Counted from the stretch's first letter, positions 17,178 to 27,475 are shown. The stretch: DNA of 64,000 bases from Phycisphaerae bacterium (GCA_016873335.1 VGXN01000001.1:26681-90680); one strand, 5' to 3'. The notes: generated from the letters alone by a model not told the origin. Translations and numbers: made by a program.

Positions 17178-19763
17178 ATGAGCGGGGTCCAAAGCAGGAT
17201 TCTTTGGGGCGGCGGTGAAGGGGGTGTGGATGAGCGTCCGCCATGCATTGCGGGCATCAAGTCCGAACGGCTGATCGCATCCGGTGGTTTCGGTTGCGTG
17301 TGGCTGTGCGAGCAGCAGGGGACCCTTGTTCGCAAGGTGGCGGTCAAGGTGCTTCGTTCCGTATTGCCGAGCGAATCCGTGCGCGCTCGATTCGTGTCCG
17401 AAGGGCGACTGTTGGCACAGTTGAGTCATCCCAACATTGCACAGGTGTTTTCGGCGGGCGAGATGGAAGATGGTCGTCCGTACCTGCTGATGGAGTGGGT
17501 GGATGGTCAGCCGCTGCTGGAGTGGTGCGATGAGCGCCAGTTGTCGCTCGATGGTCGGTTGCGCGTGATGCAGCAGGTGGCGCTGGCCGTGCAGCATGCG
17601 CATGCCCGCGGCATCATCCATCTGGATCTCAAGTCGGCGAACATTCTGGTGCGGGAGGTCGATGGAAATCCACATGTGAAGATCATCGACTTTGGAGTCT
17701 CGCGTCTTTGTGAGGGGATTGAACCGCTGCTCGGCAGTGATGCCCGTGAATCGGTCGGAACCCCCGATGCGATGGCGCCCGAGCAGTGCGATGAGGCGGC
17801 TGTTCTCGATACGCGTGCGGATATCTATGCGCTTGGATTGGTCCTGTATCAGCTGATGGCGGGACTTCCTGCGCGCGAGATCAGCGTGCTGCAGTCCAAG
17901 GCACTCGCGGAACTGCGGCGGCTGCTCGAGGCGCGTGTGTTGCCCCCAAGTGTTCGTCTGCAGATGGCTGCAGCCACTGCGCCAGCGGAGACGGAAGCAC
18001 GTGCCCGACAGCGGCAGATGCGCACTTCGCAGCTGATCCGCCGTGTGGGCGGGCAACTCGATGCGGTCGTCATGCGCTGCCTTGAGCCCCGTGTGGACGA
18101 TCGGTATCCGACCTGCCACGCGCTGTCGGAGGATCTTCGCCGGTTCCTCGCGCAGGAGCCGGTCGAGGCTGTGCCGGCTCCGATGCTCACCCGAATTCGC
18201 CTGTTTGCACGCCGAAAGAGGATTGCTCTTGCAGCGGGCGGACTTGTCGCGGCTGCGGTGGCAACGGGCGTGATCCTGATGGCGATTGGTCTCTCCGAGG
18301 CGCGTTTTCAACTTGCCCGCGCCACGCGCCTGTACGACTTCAACACGACCATGCTGACTGCCGTGGACCCGGAGACGGCCAAGGGGCTCGATACGCGGCT
18401 GATGGAGATCATTCTGGCGGAGGCCGTGGCCGACATTGACCGCACTTTCGCGGATGATGTTGAACTCGCCGCCGATGCGCACTCCGTGGCGGGAGTCGCG
18501 TACCGATCCATCGGAAAGTACGACCTTGCGCTGCAGCACCTGCGCATTCACGAGCAACTTCTGAGTCAGCACACGGACGCGGAAGACAGTCGATTGCTGG
18601 TTGCGAGAAGCGAGTTGGCGAATGCGCTGCTGCTGAACGGGCAACGCGACGAGGCTGCGCCGCTGTTCGAGCAGGTCCTCGAGATTCGCAAGCGCGTTCT
18701 GCCCGAGGGGCATGAGCATCTGCTGATCTCGATGCACAATCTTGCGTGGCTTCGTGACGAGCAGGGGCGACCCGCCGAAGCTGTGGAGCTTTACACCGAT
18801 GTGGTTGCGCGAAAGCGCGCTGCACTTGGAGCTGAACATGCGAGCACGCTCCGCTCGCTCGACAACCTCGGCGATGTGCTGCGCCGAACGGGCAAGTTGG
18901 AAGCGGCACGGACAACTTTGGAGGAGTCCGTTGCCATCCGAACTCGGGTCTTTGGAGCCGATGCGCCCGATTCGCTGCTTGCTCGAAACAGTCTGGCGGT
19001 CGTGCTGAAGTCGCTTGGTGAGATCGGACCATCGGAAGAGGTACTGCGATCGGTCACGGAGGGCATGTCACGCGTGCTCGGTGACGACCACCCGCATACT
19101 TTGGTTGCACGGAACAATCTGGCCGGGATCCTTCGGGATACGAAGCGTCTTGAGGAGGCGGAGTCGATCTACCGCGACTTGCTCGCGCGCTTCGAGGCGA
19201 AGTCAGGGGCCGATGCGAAGGCAACACTCACGGTGCAGGGCAATCTTGGCATGGTGCTCGAACTGCAACATCGCCATCCGGAGGCGGAGCAGGTGTATCT
19301 CGACAACATCGTTCGGAAGCGTCGCGCACTGGGTGACCGCAATCCCTCCACGCTGAACGCGCTGCACAACCTGGCGTTCATGTACGGCAATGAGATGAAC
19401 CGTCCGGACGATGCCATCACGCTCTGGGAAGAGTCCGTTGCAGGGCTGCACGGCATTCACGGAGTCGGCAACCGTCAGGCTGCCGGAGCTGCGGTGTCGC
19501 TTGCGCGCCAGTACCTGAAGGTTGGGCGTGCCAAGGAGGCACTTGAGATGGCCACTCCGTATGCGCAGGCGCCCGAGGGAGCGATCCCGGAAGCGATGCG
19601 ACTCGTGGCGCTCAAGACTGCGGGCAGGGCGGCGGCGGACCTCGGCAACCAAGCCGATGCCGTTCGCTGGCTGCAGCAGGCGCGAAGCGTTGCCGAAGCC
19701 ATGGGCAATTCGGCGGAGGTCACGGACATCGATGGGTTGCTTGCCCCGTTCGGCAGTCGATAG
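17178..19763 (+). CDS. Serine/threonine protein kinase with TM segment and C-terminal TPR array
   Basis: 'VAVKVLRS', 'GIIHLDLKSANILV', 'IIDFGVSRL', 'MAPEQ', TM 'IALAAGGLVAAAVATGVILMAIG', then repeated TPR units. Confidence 0.93.
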   Translation: MSGVQSRILWGGGEGGVDERPPCIAGIKSERLIASGGFGCVWLCEQQGTLVRKVAVKVLRSVLPSESVRARFVSEGRLLAQLSHPNIAQVFSAGEMEDGRPYLLMEWVDGQPLLEWCDERQLSLDGRLRVMQQVALAVQHAHARGIIHLDLKSANILVREVDGNPHVKIIDFGVSRLCEGIEPLLGSDARESVGTPDAMAPEQCDEAAVLDTRADIYALGLVLYQLMAGLPAREISVLQSKALAELRRLLEARVLPPSVRLQMAAATAPAETEARARQRQMRTSQLIRRVGGQLDAVVMRCLEPRVDDRYPTCHALSEDLRRFLAQEPVEAVPAPMLTRIRLFARRKRIALAAGGLVAAAVATGVILMAIGLSEARFQLARATRLYDFNTTMLTAVDPETAKGLDTRLMEIILAEAVADIDRTFADDVELAADAHSVAGVAYRSIGKYDLALQHLRIHEQLLSQHTDAEDSRLLVARSELANALLLNGQRDEAAPLFEQVLEIRKRVLPEGHEHLLISMHNLAWLRDEQGRPAEAVELYTDVVARKRAALGAEHASTLRSLDNLGDVLRRTGKLEAARTTLEESVAIRTRVFGADAPDSLLARNSLAVVLKSLGEIGPSEEVLRSVTEGMSRVLGDDHPHTLVARNNLAGILRDTKRLEEAESIYRDLLARFEAKSGADAKATLTVQGNLGMVLELQHRHPEAEQVYLDNIVRKRRALGDRNPSTLNALHNLAFMYGNEMNRPDDAITLWEESVAGLHGIHGVGNRQAAGAAVSLARQYLKVGRAKEALEMATPYAQAPEGAIPEAMRLVALKTAGRAAADLGNQADAVRWLQQARSVAEAMGNSAEVTDIDGLLAPFGSR

Positions 19764-19843
19764 ATCGTTTTACAGAACAGCCATTCTCGGACCTTTGGGG
19801 TATCGAATCCCCCGTGTATCACAGTGATTTCAAGAGTGCCATC

Positions 19844-20369
19844 CATGGTTTCCAGCGATCCCCAACCGCCCTCTCCCAAGCAGCCGATGGCTCCGCTGTG
19901 CTCGGTGTTCCGCCGCTATCTCAAGTCGCGCGGGCTGAAGTACACGAACGAACGCGCGGACGTGCTCGACGCCATCATCGCACGCGATGGTGTGTTCGAG
20001 GCTGAAGAACTCCTGCTCGAACTGCGTCGGCGCAGTCACCGCGTGTCGAAGGCAACGCTGTACCGAACCATCCATCTGCTTCAGGATGCGGGCATCATTG
20101 TGCAGGCGCTGTTCAACTCCAAGCAGTCCCACTTCCAACTCATCTATGGGAAGCAGCCGCGCGATCACATGGTCTGCATGAAGACTGGGCGGCTCATCGA
20201 GTTCCAGAGCGAAGACCTGATCGCCGTGCGAAATCGCATCTGCAAGGAACTGGGCTGGAGCCCGGTCGGACATCGGTTCCAGATCTACGCGGTCAGCCCC
20301 GAAGCCGAGGCGCACAAGGTGCACCCAGCGAAGAGTCAGTCGCCGCGAACCCCGCCGCGTTCCCGCTGA
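19844..20369 (+). CDS. Fur-family transcriptional regulator
   Basis: 'FRRYLKSRGLKYTNERADVLDAIIARDGVFEAEELLLELRRRSHRVSKATLYRTIHLLQDAGII', 'RDHMVCMKTGRLIEF'. Start near MVSSDPQ. Confidence 0.85.
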
Positions 20370-20800
20370 TCGTCCACTCGCGCGGTGCGAGTGTCCTGTG
20401 TTCCGATGGCTATGGTGATCCGAACCAGCCGCGTGGGAAGCGCGGATGCCACCTTGTTGGGCCACTCCACGGCGACCACATCGCGCCGTGCCGCCATGAT
20501 CTCGTCGAGCCCGAGGTCCACGAGCTCCTGTTCGCTGCGCATGCGCCAAGCGTCCATGTGCACGAGCCCGATCGGTCCCTCGCCGTAGCGCTGCATCAGA
20601 ATGAACGATGGGCTCGTGACGAGCGCAGGGTCGATGCCCATGCCCTGTGCGATGCCACGCACGAGGCATGTCTTGCCACTTCCAAGCGGACCATCGAGCG
20701 CCACAAGATCGCCCGCGCGCAGCGCGCGACCGATCCGCGCACCGAGCGCCTCGGTTGCGGTCACATCGGCGAGTTCCACGCTCGCCGAGAGATCGATCAT
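20336..20800 (-). CDS. tsaE: tRNA threonylcarbamoyladenosine biosynthesis ATPase TsaE
   Basis: 'GDLVALDGPLGSGKTCLVRGIAQGMGIDPALVTSPSFILMQRYGEGPIGLVHMDAWRM', 'VAVEWPNKV'. Start at MIDLSAS (20800) or MGDAS (20815). Confidence 0.9.
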   Translation of the reverse strand: MIDLSASVELADVTATEALGARIGRALRAGDLVALDGPLGSGKTCLVRGIAQGMGIDPALVTSPSFILMQRYGEGPIGLVHMDAWRMRSEQELVDLGLDEIMAARRDVVAVEWPNKVASALPTRLVRITIAIGTQDTRTARVDDQRERGGVRGD

Positions 20801-20807
20801 GCTCGCA

Positions 20808-21743
20808 TCACCCATGCGTCCACCCAAGATCGGATGCATCCTGCTCCCCGCCTGCCGCATCGACCACGCAGCCGCGCGTGTCGCCACTCTGCGGGGTGAC
20901 GATGCTTCCGATGGCGGTCCAACCCGCGGGAATGGGTGCGCCCGCTTCGATCGCCGCAAGCAGTTCATGATCCTCGCCGTCACAGAGCCCCTGCCGCAGC
21001 GTCGCACCACCGCGAAGCGGGATCTGATTGCCGCGCAGCCGCGCCTGCAGCGCGCGCCCCGTCCGCGCGCCAGATGCGTGTGCCACACGCGCCGCGTCGC
21101 GCCCGAGTCCATCACTGATGTCGATCATCGCGTGAACCCTCCCACCGAGCGCATCGATCAACTGCTGGGCTTGCGACACGCGAGGTTCGATGTGCAGATG
21201 CCGGCCCAGCCCATCGGCACCGAACGAGCCGCCGACCGCGCCGCCGAGCAGCAGCGTGTCGCCCGCGCACGCACCGCTGCGGCGGGCGATGATGCCATCC
21301 GCCCGCACGGATGCGATGACAGTGACGGACAGCGTCAGCGGCGCCCCCGCGCTTCGATGAACGGCGGTATCGCCCCCCACCAGCGGGCAGTCGAAGGACT
21401 GCGCCCAGTGTGCGACGGCATCGACCAGCGTCCTTGCATCGTTTGCGGACATGTCCATCGGCAGTGTTGCGGCAGCCACACATGCTGCGGGGAGCGCCCC
21501 CATCGCAGCGATGTCGCTCACATTCCTTCCGACCGCCTTGCGCGCGATCAGATCGAGCGGCGTTCCACTTTGGAAGTGAACCCCTTCCACAACCTGATCG
21601 ACTGCGATCAACACCTTCGCAGTGCCGACGCTGACAAGTGCCATGTCATCACCCGCACCGATCGGCGCCCGTGCGCTCGGAGACCCGGCGAGCTGCACGG
21701 CGCGGGCAATGACCGCCTCTTCGATCGATTGACTGCCGGTCAT
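20808..21743 (-). CDS. thiL: Thiamine-monophosphate kinase
   Basis: 'IGAGDDMALV', 'VVEGVHF', 'GRKAVGRNVSDIAAMGA' region, 'GGDTAVH', 'MIDISDGLGRDAARVA'. Confidence 0.92.
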   Translation of the reverse strand: MTGSQSIEEAVIARAVQLAGSPSARAPIGAGDDMALVSVGTAKVLIAVDQVVEGVHFQSGTPLDLIARKAVGRNVSDIAAMGALPAACVAAATLPMDMSANDARTLVDAVAHWAQSFDCPLVGGDTAVHRSAGAPLTLSVTVIASVRADGIIARRSGACAGDTLLLGGAVGGSFGADGLGRHLHIEPRVSQAQQLIDALGGRVHAMIDISDGLGRDAARVAHASGARTGRALQARLRGNQIPLRGGATLRQGLCDGEDHELLAAIEAGAPIPAGWTAIGSIVTPQSGDTRGCVVDAAGGEQDASDLGWTHG

Positions 21744-23020
21744 GATCGCCCCCCGCTCTGCGCAGAGTGTCCCGCGGCCGCGGCACGGATGAACGCCGCA
21801 TTGCGTGCAGTGGCCCCCTGCTCTCGCACGATCACGGCGCGGGCGTTCTCAGCCAACTGCGCACGGCGCGCCGGATCCGCCAAGAGCGCACGGATCGCGA
21901 CTGGCAGCTCGGGTGCGTTCACCTGCACCATGCCATCGCCAGCGAGCAGCGCGTCCGCGGTGGACTGGAAGTCGCCGACCCGCGGACCAACCACGACTGC
22001 CTTCCCGAGCGCCGCCGGTTCCATCATGTCGGAGCCATGCAGAACGCCAAACGACCGCCCAATCACCACCACGTCCGCCAGCGCATAGGCGGCACGCAGT
22101 TCGCCGATGGTGTCGAGGAGGAAGCGCCCACTCGCAGGAGAATCATGTCGTCCTTCGCGCCGCTCGCTCCTGCGCACGCAGCCTGGCATGGCCGCGGCTG
22201 CCTGAGCGAACCACTCTGGCTTGCGTGGAGCGCAGAGCAGTTGAACGCCAGCAGGACATGCCGCGTGCAGCAGCGCCTCTTCGCCGCGCGCCGTCGAGCC
22301 TGCAACCACAAGTGGCTTTGAACGGTCGATGCCGAGCGCTGCGGCGAGCGCATCCGCACCCTGCACCTCCCCGCTCGTGGCGCTGTCCCACTTCATGGTG
22401 CCTGTGATCGACACGCGCGCTGCATCCACCCCCATCGCCACAAATCGATCGGCATAGGCGCGGTCCTGCGCAGCCACGAAGGAGAGCCGACCGAACATCG
22501 GTTGCAGCAGCCACCGTACGCGCAGGTAACGGCGGAAACTGCGCGGACTCAACCGTCCGTTCACGATTCCGATCCGAATGCCGCGTCGCGCACAGAGTGC
22601 CGTGCAGTTGGGCCACAACTCCAGTTCCGCCAGCACGACCACATCGGGTTGCACGGCATCGAGAAGCCCGCGCATCGCCCATGAGAAATCAAAGGGAAAG
22701 CGCACCACAGGTATGTCGCCGAGCCGCTGCCGTGCGCGTGTGATCCCTGTGTCGGTCGTCACGCTCACGACCACTTCCGCATCGGCGCGCAGCAGTTCAG
22801 CAAGCGGGGCGATTGCCTGCACCTCGCCGACAGACACCGCATGAAGAAGAATGCGTGGCACACCAACCCGCCGTGGTCCCAAGGACACGACAGGTCGCCG
22901 AAGTCCCAGACGCGCGGGCCAGTCCGTGCGCAGTTTTCCCTTCCACCAGAGCGCAGTCAGCCAGACTGGCAGGGTGACGAGGGCGAACAGCGCAAACGCG
23001 ATGTCCACCAGCAACAGCAT
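21740..23020 (-). CDS. waaA: 3-deoxy-D-manno-octulosonic acid (Kdo) transferase
   Basis: 'ILLHAVSVGEVQAIAPLAELLRADAEVVVSVTTDTG', 'RFPFDFSWAMRGLLDAVQPDVVVLAELELWPN', 'GTMKWDSA', 'GRSFGVLHGSDMMEPAALGKAVVVGP'. Confidence 0.92.
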   Translation of the reverse strand: MLLLVDIAFALFALVTLPVWLTALWWKGKLRTDWPARLGLRRPVVSLGPRRVGVPRILLHAVSVGEVQAIAPLAELLRADAEVVVSVTTDTGITRARQRLGDIPVVRFPFDFSWAMRGLLDAVQPDVVVLAELELWPNCTALCARRGIRIGIVNGRLSPRSFRRYLRVRWLLQPMFGRLSFVAAQDRAYADRFVAMGVDAARVSITGTMKWDSATSGEVQGADALAAALGIDRSKPLVVAGSTARGEEALLHAACPAGVQLLCAPRKPEWFAQAAAAMPGCVRRSERREGRHDSPASGRFLLDTIGELRAAYALADVVVIGRSFGVLHGSDMMEPAALGKAVVVGPRVGDFQSTADALLAGDGMVQVNAPELPVAIRALLADPARRAQLAENARAVIVREQGATARNAAFIRAAAAGHSAQSGGRS

Positions 23021-23059
23021 TGCACGCGCAGGCTAGCCGACCGCGATAGTCTCGCCTGC

Positions 23060-26000
23060 ATGTCCGCATCCCATCCGCATCGACCGCTCATGTGGGATGT
23101 CGGCGTGGACTCAGGAGGGACGTTCACCGACTGCATCGCCCTCTCCAATCGTGGTGATGTCCGCCGCGCCAAGGTGCTCAGCACATCCGCACTTCGAGCT
23201 CGTGTCATCGCATCGGATCATTCGGATGATCGCCTGCGCATCGAAGTGTCGATTCCGTGTACGGTGGATCCACAACTCCTGATCGGATTTCGCGTTGCGC
23301 CCACGACGGATCGCTCGGGAAGCAGCGCACGACAACCGCTGGTGCACGAGGCGCGCCTTCGCCGTGCTGCCGATGGAACGACGGATGTGGAAGTGTGCTG
23401 CGAGAGGGTGCAGGGCGCGGCATTTCCCCTGCCCCCCACCGGCTCGCTCGTGGATCTTTGCGCGCCATGGGAGGCGCCAATACTTGCGCTTCGGGTTGCG
23501 CTCGGGCGCGGTGGCAGCGCCCCGCTGCACGATTGCCGACTGCGTATCGGCACCACACGCGGCACCAACGCACTGCTCGAGCGGCAGACGACGCCCGTCG
23601 TGCTCTTTACCAACGAGGGCATCGAAGATCTCCTCGCCATCGGCGATCAGCGCCGCGCGGACATCTTCGCTGCCGCACCATCGAAGCCTTCGCATGTTCA
23701 GGTGAACGCCGTTGGCATTCCAGTGCGGCATGCGCCCGATGGACGCGAGCGTGTTCCCCTTGATGCTGCGGTCCTTCGCAGCCGCGCGGACCCTGCGACT
23801 CATCCAACGGGCGCGGCAGCGGCAATCGCACTGCTGCACAGTTCGGTTGCACCGGACACGAGCCGCTCCGCCGAGTCCACCGTGGCGAGAGAACTTCATG
23901 CGCTCGGCTGGACTTGGACATCCTGCGCATCGGATGTTGGCGCATCGAGCCGCTTCGAGCCGCGTGCGCGTGCGGCGGTCGTCGATGCGGCACTGTCGGG
24001 TCCGGTCGGGCGATTTGTGGCCAACATCACCAGTCAATCGCAGGGCGCGGATGTGCGCATGCTGACCAGCACGGGCGGCATCGCAGCCGCAGCGCACTTT
24101 CGTCCGCGTGAGAGTCTGCTCTCGGGACCCGCAGGCGGTGTGGTTGCAGCCGCGGCGATCGCGCGCGCGGTGGGGTTCGCGCGCGTCGTCACGCTCGACA
24201 TGGGTGGCACCAGTGCGGATGTCGCGCGCATCGACGGACACGCGGCACTGACGGAAGAAACACGGATTGGCGACGCCATCCTCGGTGCGCCGGCCGTTGC
24301 GGTCGAGAGCGTCGCCGCGGGCGGCGGTTCGATCGTGTGGTGGGATGGGACCGCACTTCGTGTTGGTCCACGCAGTGCAGGTGCGTTCCCCGGACCCGCC
24401 AGCTACGGCTGCGGCGGTCCGCTGACGATCACGGACTGCAATCTGCTGCTCGGTCGTATCGATCCAACGGTCTGCACCATCCCGCTCGACCGTGCCGCCG
24501 CGCAGTGCGCCGCCGTCGCGCTCTGCAGCGAGATAAGGGGCAGCGGAAGGAGCCAAGACCAGACCGCGCTGCTTGAGCAGGCTGTCGCCATCGCTGAAGA
24601 AACCATGGCGGGTGCACTCCGCTCCGTGACCGTTCGGCAGGGAGTCGATCCGGCGCAGCACGCGCTGCTCTCCTTCGGTGGCAGTGGCGGTCTGCACGCG
24701 TGCTCACTCGCCCAGCGCCTCGGCATCGACACGGTCATCATCCCGCTCGACTCAGGCATCCTGTGCGCCGCCGGCGCGCTCACGGCGCCGCCCACCAGGA
24801 TTCTGCACCGCGTTCTGCTTCGGCCGCTGGATGCGAAGGGCCTTGCACCAATCGGCGAGGTGATTCGTCGCACCTGCGATGAGGCGTTGTCTCTTCTTGC
24901 TTCGACCGATCCGCACGGCGCAGATGGAACGGTCGCGCGCTGCGTACTGAACCTGCGCCTGATCGGTCAGGAGTCGACGATTGCGCTGAGTACCGAGCCA
25001 GTCGCAGCGAATGGATCCGATCCACACGCACTCGCCAGAGCGTTCTGCCACGCCTACCGCGCCGTTCACGGATTTGAGCCACGGGCGAATCACACGATCG
25101 AGGTCGAGTCGCTGCTTGTCGAGGCTGTCGGGCGTTCCACGGAGCTGCCGCTGCCTGCCGCGGATGCGCGCGATCTTCGGCCCGATGCGCACGGACTTCT
25201 GCGGCTGAGCGGCGCATCGGTCTGGGTCGCGCACGGCTGGGCGGCCCAAGCGCATCCTGCGGGAGCCATCATGCTCCGCCGCAGCGACTCGCAGGCAGTG
25301 CGGCCATCGCGCGATGAGCGAGTGCTGTCCTGCGGCGCCGACGAAGTGCCAGCCGCGCGAGCGGTCGCCATTGCGCTTGACATGGGGGAAACGCTTCGCC
25401 GAATCGCCGTGTCGCCCAACATTCGCGACAGACTCGACTTCTCCTGCGGCATTCTTTCGGCCGAAGGTCAACTGGTGGTCAACGCTCCGCACATTCCCGT
25501 GCACCTCGGCGCGCTTGGTCCGTGCGTGCGCGCCGTCGCGCGTGCGCTGCCCTTGCGTGAAGGTGATGTCGCGCTCGTCAACCACCCCCGCTTTGGCGGA
25601 TCGCACCTGCCGGATCTCACGGTCATCACGCCGATCCATCACCGTGGACAGCTCGTTGCCTTCGCCGCAAACCGCGCACATCATGCGGAGATTGGCGGCA
25701 CACGACCTGGGTCGATGCCACCCGATGCGACCTGTCTCGCGGATGAGGGTGTCGTGATCGAACCGATGCGCATCGTTGAAGGCGGCACTTCGCAGTTCGA
25801 CCGTGTCGCTCGTGTGCTGAGCGAGGCGCGGCATCCCAGTCGGATGCCTGCGGACAACTTGGCGGACCTCCAAGCGCAGATTGCGGCAAATGCCCTTGCG
25901 GCAGCTCGAATGGGAGGGCTTCTCGATGCGTATGGCAGCGACTGCTGGCTTCGTGTGGACGCGCTGCTCGCAACCGCCTCGCGTCAGGCCGCACAGCGGG

Positions 26001-26902
26001 TGATCGCGGCGCTGCACAGCGATGTGGTGACTGCTGAAGAGCGGCTCGACGATGGGTCGCCTCTGTGTGTTCGCGTGGAACGCTCACCTTGCCGCACACG
26101 GTTGCATATCGACTTCACGGGCTCTGCGCCGCAGCATGCGCGCAATCTGAATGCGCCACTCGCGGTCACGCGGGCGGTCGTGATGTACACCGTGCGCGTT
26201 CTTGCGGGTCTGCAGATGGGCAGTGACGGACCGGCCTTTCCGATGCATGAGGCACTCCTCGATGCGGTCGACATCACCGTGCCGCAGGGCAGCATCCTGC
26301 ATCCGAACTTCTCGGGATCTCCCGATCAGTGCCCTGCCTGTGCGATCGGACAGACAGAGACAAGTCAGCGGCTCGTCGATGCACTCTGGCGAGCGCTTGA
26401 CATCGCCGCGTGCAGCCAGGGAACGATCAACAATCTTCTCTTTGGCGGCACCGCGCTCGGCTTCTACGAAACCATCGCAGGCGGGGCGGGCGCGACCAAA
26501 GCGGCGTGCGGCGCGAGCGCCGTTCATACGCACATCAGCAACACGCGGCTCACCGACGCCGAGGTACTCGAGCGCCGTTATCCCGTTCGGCTGGAGCGGC
26601 TGCAACTGCGAAGAGGGTCTGGCGGCGATGGACTGCACCGAGGCGGCGATGGGATCATTCGTCGTCTGCGCTTCCTCGAGCCTGTCGATCTTTCGTTCCT
26701 CTCGCAGCGGCGCGAGTCCTCGCCTTGCGGCAGCCACGGCGGTCTCGACGGCGCTCGTGGCGCACAGCGCATCATCCGGGCAAATGGAACAGTCGAAGTG
26801 GTCCCAGGCATCACCGCGGCACACCTCGCATCCGGGGACGCGTTCGAAGTGGAGACTCCAGGCGGTGGCGGCTGGGGTTCACCTGCCCCGGCGAGAGGCT
26901 GA
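23060..26902 (+). CDS. Hydantoinase A/B fusion (5-oxoprolinase-type, ATP-hydrolysing)
   Basis: 'GVDSGGTFTDCIAL', 'GTTRGTNALLERQT', 'GPAGGVVAAA', 'TLDMGGTSADVARI', 'SFGGSGGLHACSLAQRLGI'; B half 'VALVNHPRFGGSHLPDLTVITPI', 'NFSGSPDQC', 'TNTRLTDAEVLERRYPVRLE', 'PGGGGWG'. Confidence 0.92.
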   Translation: MSASHPHRPLMWDVGVDSGGTFTDCIALSNRGDVRRAKVLSTSALRARVIASDHSDDRLRIEVSIPCTVDPQLLIGFRVAPTTDRSGSSARQPLVHEARLRRAADGTTDVEVCCERVQGAAFPLPPTGSLVDLCAPWEAPILALRVALGRGGSAPLHDCRLRIGTTRGTNALLERQTTPVVLFTNEGIEDLLAIGDQRRADIFAAAPSKPSHVQVNAVGIPVRHAPDGRERVPLDAAVLRSRADPATHPTGAAAAIALLHSSVAPDTSRSAESTVARELHALGWTWTSCASDVGASSRFEPRARAAVVDAALSGPVGRFVANITSQSQGADVRMLTSTGGIAAAAHFRPRESLLSGPAGGVVAAAAIARAVGFARVVTLDMGGTSADVARIDGHAALTEETRIGDAILGAPAVAVESVAAGGGSIVWWDGTALRVGPRSAGAFPGPASYGCGGPLTITDCNLLLGRIDPTVCTIPLDRAAAQCAAVALCSEIRGSGRSQDQTALLEQAVAIAEETMAGALRSVTVRQGVDPAQHALLSFGGSGGLHACSLAQRLGIDTVIIPLDSGILCAAGALTAPPTRILHRVLLRPLDAKGLAPIGEVIRRTCDEALSLLASTDPHGADGTVARCVLNLRLIGQESTIALSTEPVAANGSDPHALARAFCHAYRAVHGFEPRANHTIEVESLLVEAVGRSTELPLPAADARDLRPDAHGLLRLSGASVWVAHGWAAQAHPAGAIMLRRSDSQAVRPSRDERVLSCGADEVPAARAVAIALDMGETLRRIAVSPNIRDRLDFSCGILSAEGQLVVNAPHIPVHLGALGPCVRAVARALPLREGDVALVNHPRFGGSHLPDLTVITPIHHRGQLVAFAANRAHHAEIGGTRPGSMPPDATCLADEGVVIEPMRIVEGGTSQFDRVARVLSEARHPSRMPADNLADLQAQIAANALAAARMGGLLDAYGSDCWLRVDALLATASRQAAQRVIAALHSDVVTAEERLDDGSPLCVRVERSPCRTRLHIDFTGSAPQHARNLNAPLAVTRAVVMYTVRVLAGLQMGSDGPAFPMHEALLDAVDITVPQGSILHPNFSGSPDQCPACAIGQTETSQRLVDALWRALDIAACSQGTINNLLFGGTALGFYETIAGGAGATKAACGASAVHTHISNTRLTDAEVLERRYPVRLERLQLRRGSGGDGLHRGGDGIIRRLRFLEPVDLSFLSQRRESSPCGSHGGLDGARGAQRIIRANGTVEVVPGITAAHLASGDAFEVETPGGGGWGSPAPARG

Positions 26903-26904
26903 AC

Positions 26905-27372
26905 TCAGCAGCCCTTCACCGCCGCTTCGATTGCAGCGAACTCCACCTGCACGCGCGGATCTTCGCTCACCCACGCATACTTCACGGTGCCCTTGGCATC
27001 CACGACGAACGCGGAGCGTTTCGCCACGCCCTTCAGTCCCATCAGATCCTCGTGCAGCGCGCCGTACTGGCGAGCAACATCCTTGTTGAAGTCGCTCAGC
27101 ACGGGGAACGGGATTCGCTCCAGCTCACGGAACTTCGCCACGGTGAATGGCGAGTCCACACTCACCGCAAACACCTTGCAGCCGAGCGCCGACCACTGTT
27201 GCCACGCATCGCGAAAGTGGCACATCTCCACGGTGCACACTGGGCTGAACGCGAGCGGGATGAACAGCAGCACCAGCTTCTCCTTGCCGATCAGGGCACC
27301 CACATCGACAGGTGTTCCAGGTTGCGATGGAAGCGTGAAGGCAGGTGCCTTGGATCCGACAGTGAGCGACAT
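26905..27372 (-). CDS. Peroxiredoxin (AhpC/TSA family, AhpE-like)
   Basis: 'VGSKAPAFTLPSQPG', 'LVLLFIPLAFSPVCTVEMCHFRD', 'FAVSVDSPFTVAKFRE', 'FPVLSDFNKDVARQYGA'. Confidence 0.93.
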   Translation of the reverse strand: MSLTVGSKAPAFTLPSQPGTPVDVGALIGKEKLVLLFIPLAFSPVCTVEMCHFRDAWQQWSALGCKVFAVSVDSPFTVAKFRELERIPFPVLSDFNKDVARQYGALHEDLMGLKGVAKRSAFVVDAKGTVKYAWVSEDPRVQVEFAAIEAAVKGC

Positions 27373-27475
27373 GGCGAGGTCTCCAGAGTGGTTGCGTGCG
27401 ATTCACTGGCCCCGCTCCCCAACATGGGCAGCCGTGGCGGCGCGCAACGGTAGCACGCAATCCGTTCGCGTGCTC

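Noticed and set aside
17160-18839. 559-aa minus-strand ORF
   Set aside because: Opposite the Ser/Thr kinase gene; no motifs.
20601-22088. 495-aa plus-strand ORF
   Set aside because: Antisense to tsaE/thiL/waaA, all with clear motifs; composition typical of GC-driven shadow frames.
23111-24697. 528-aa minus-strand ORF
   Set aside because: Antisense to the hydantoinase A domain; no motifs.
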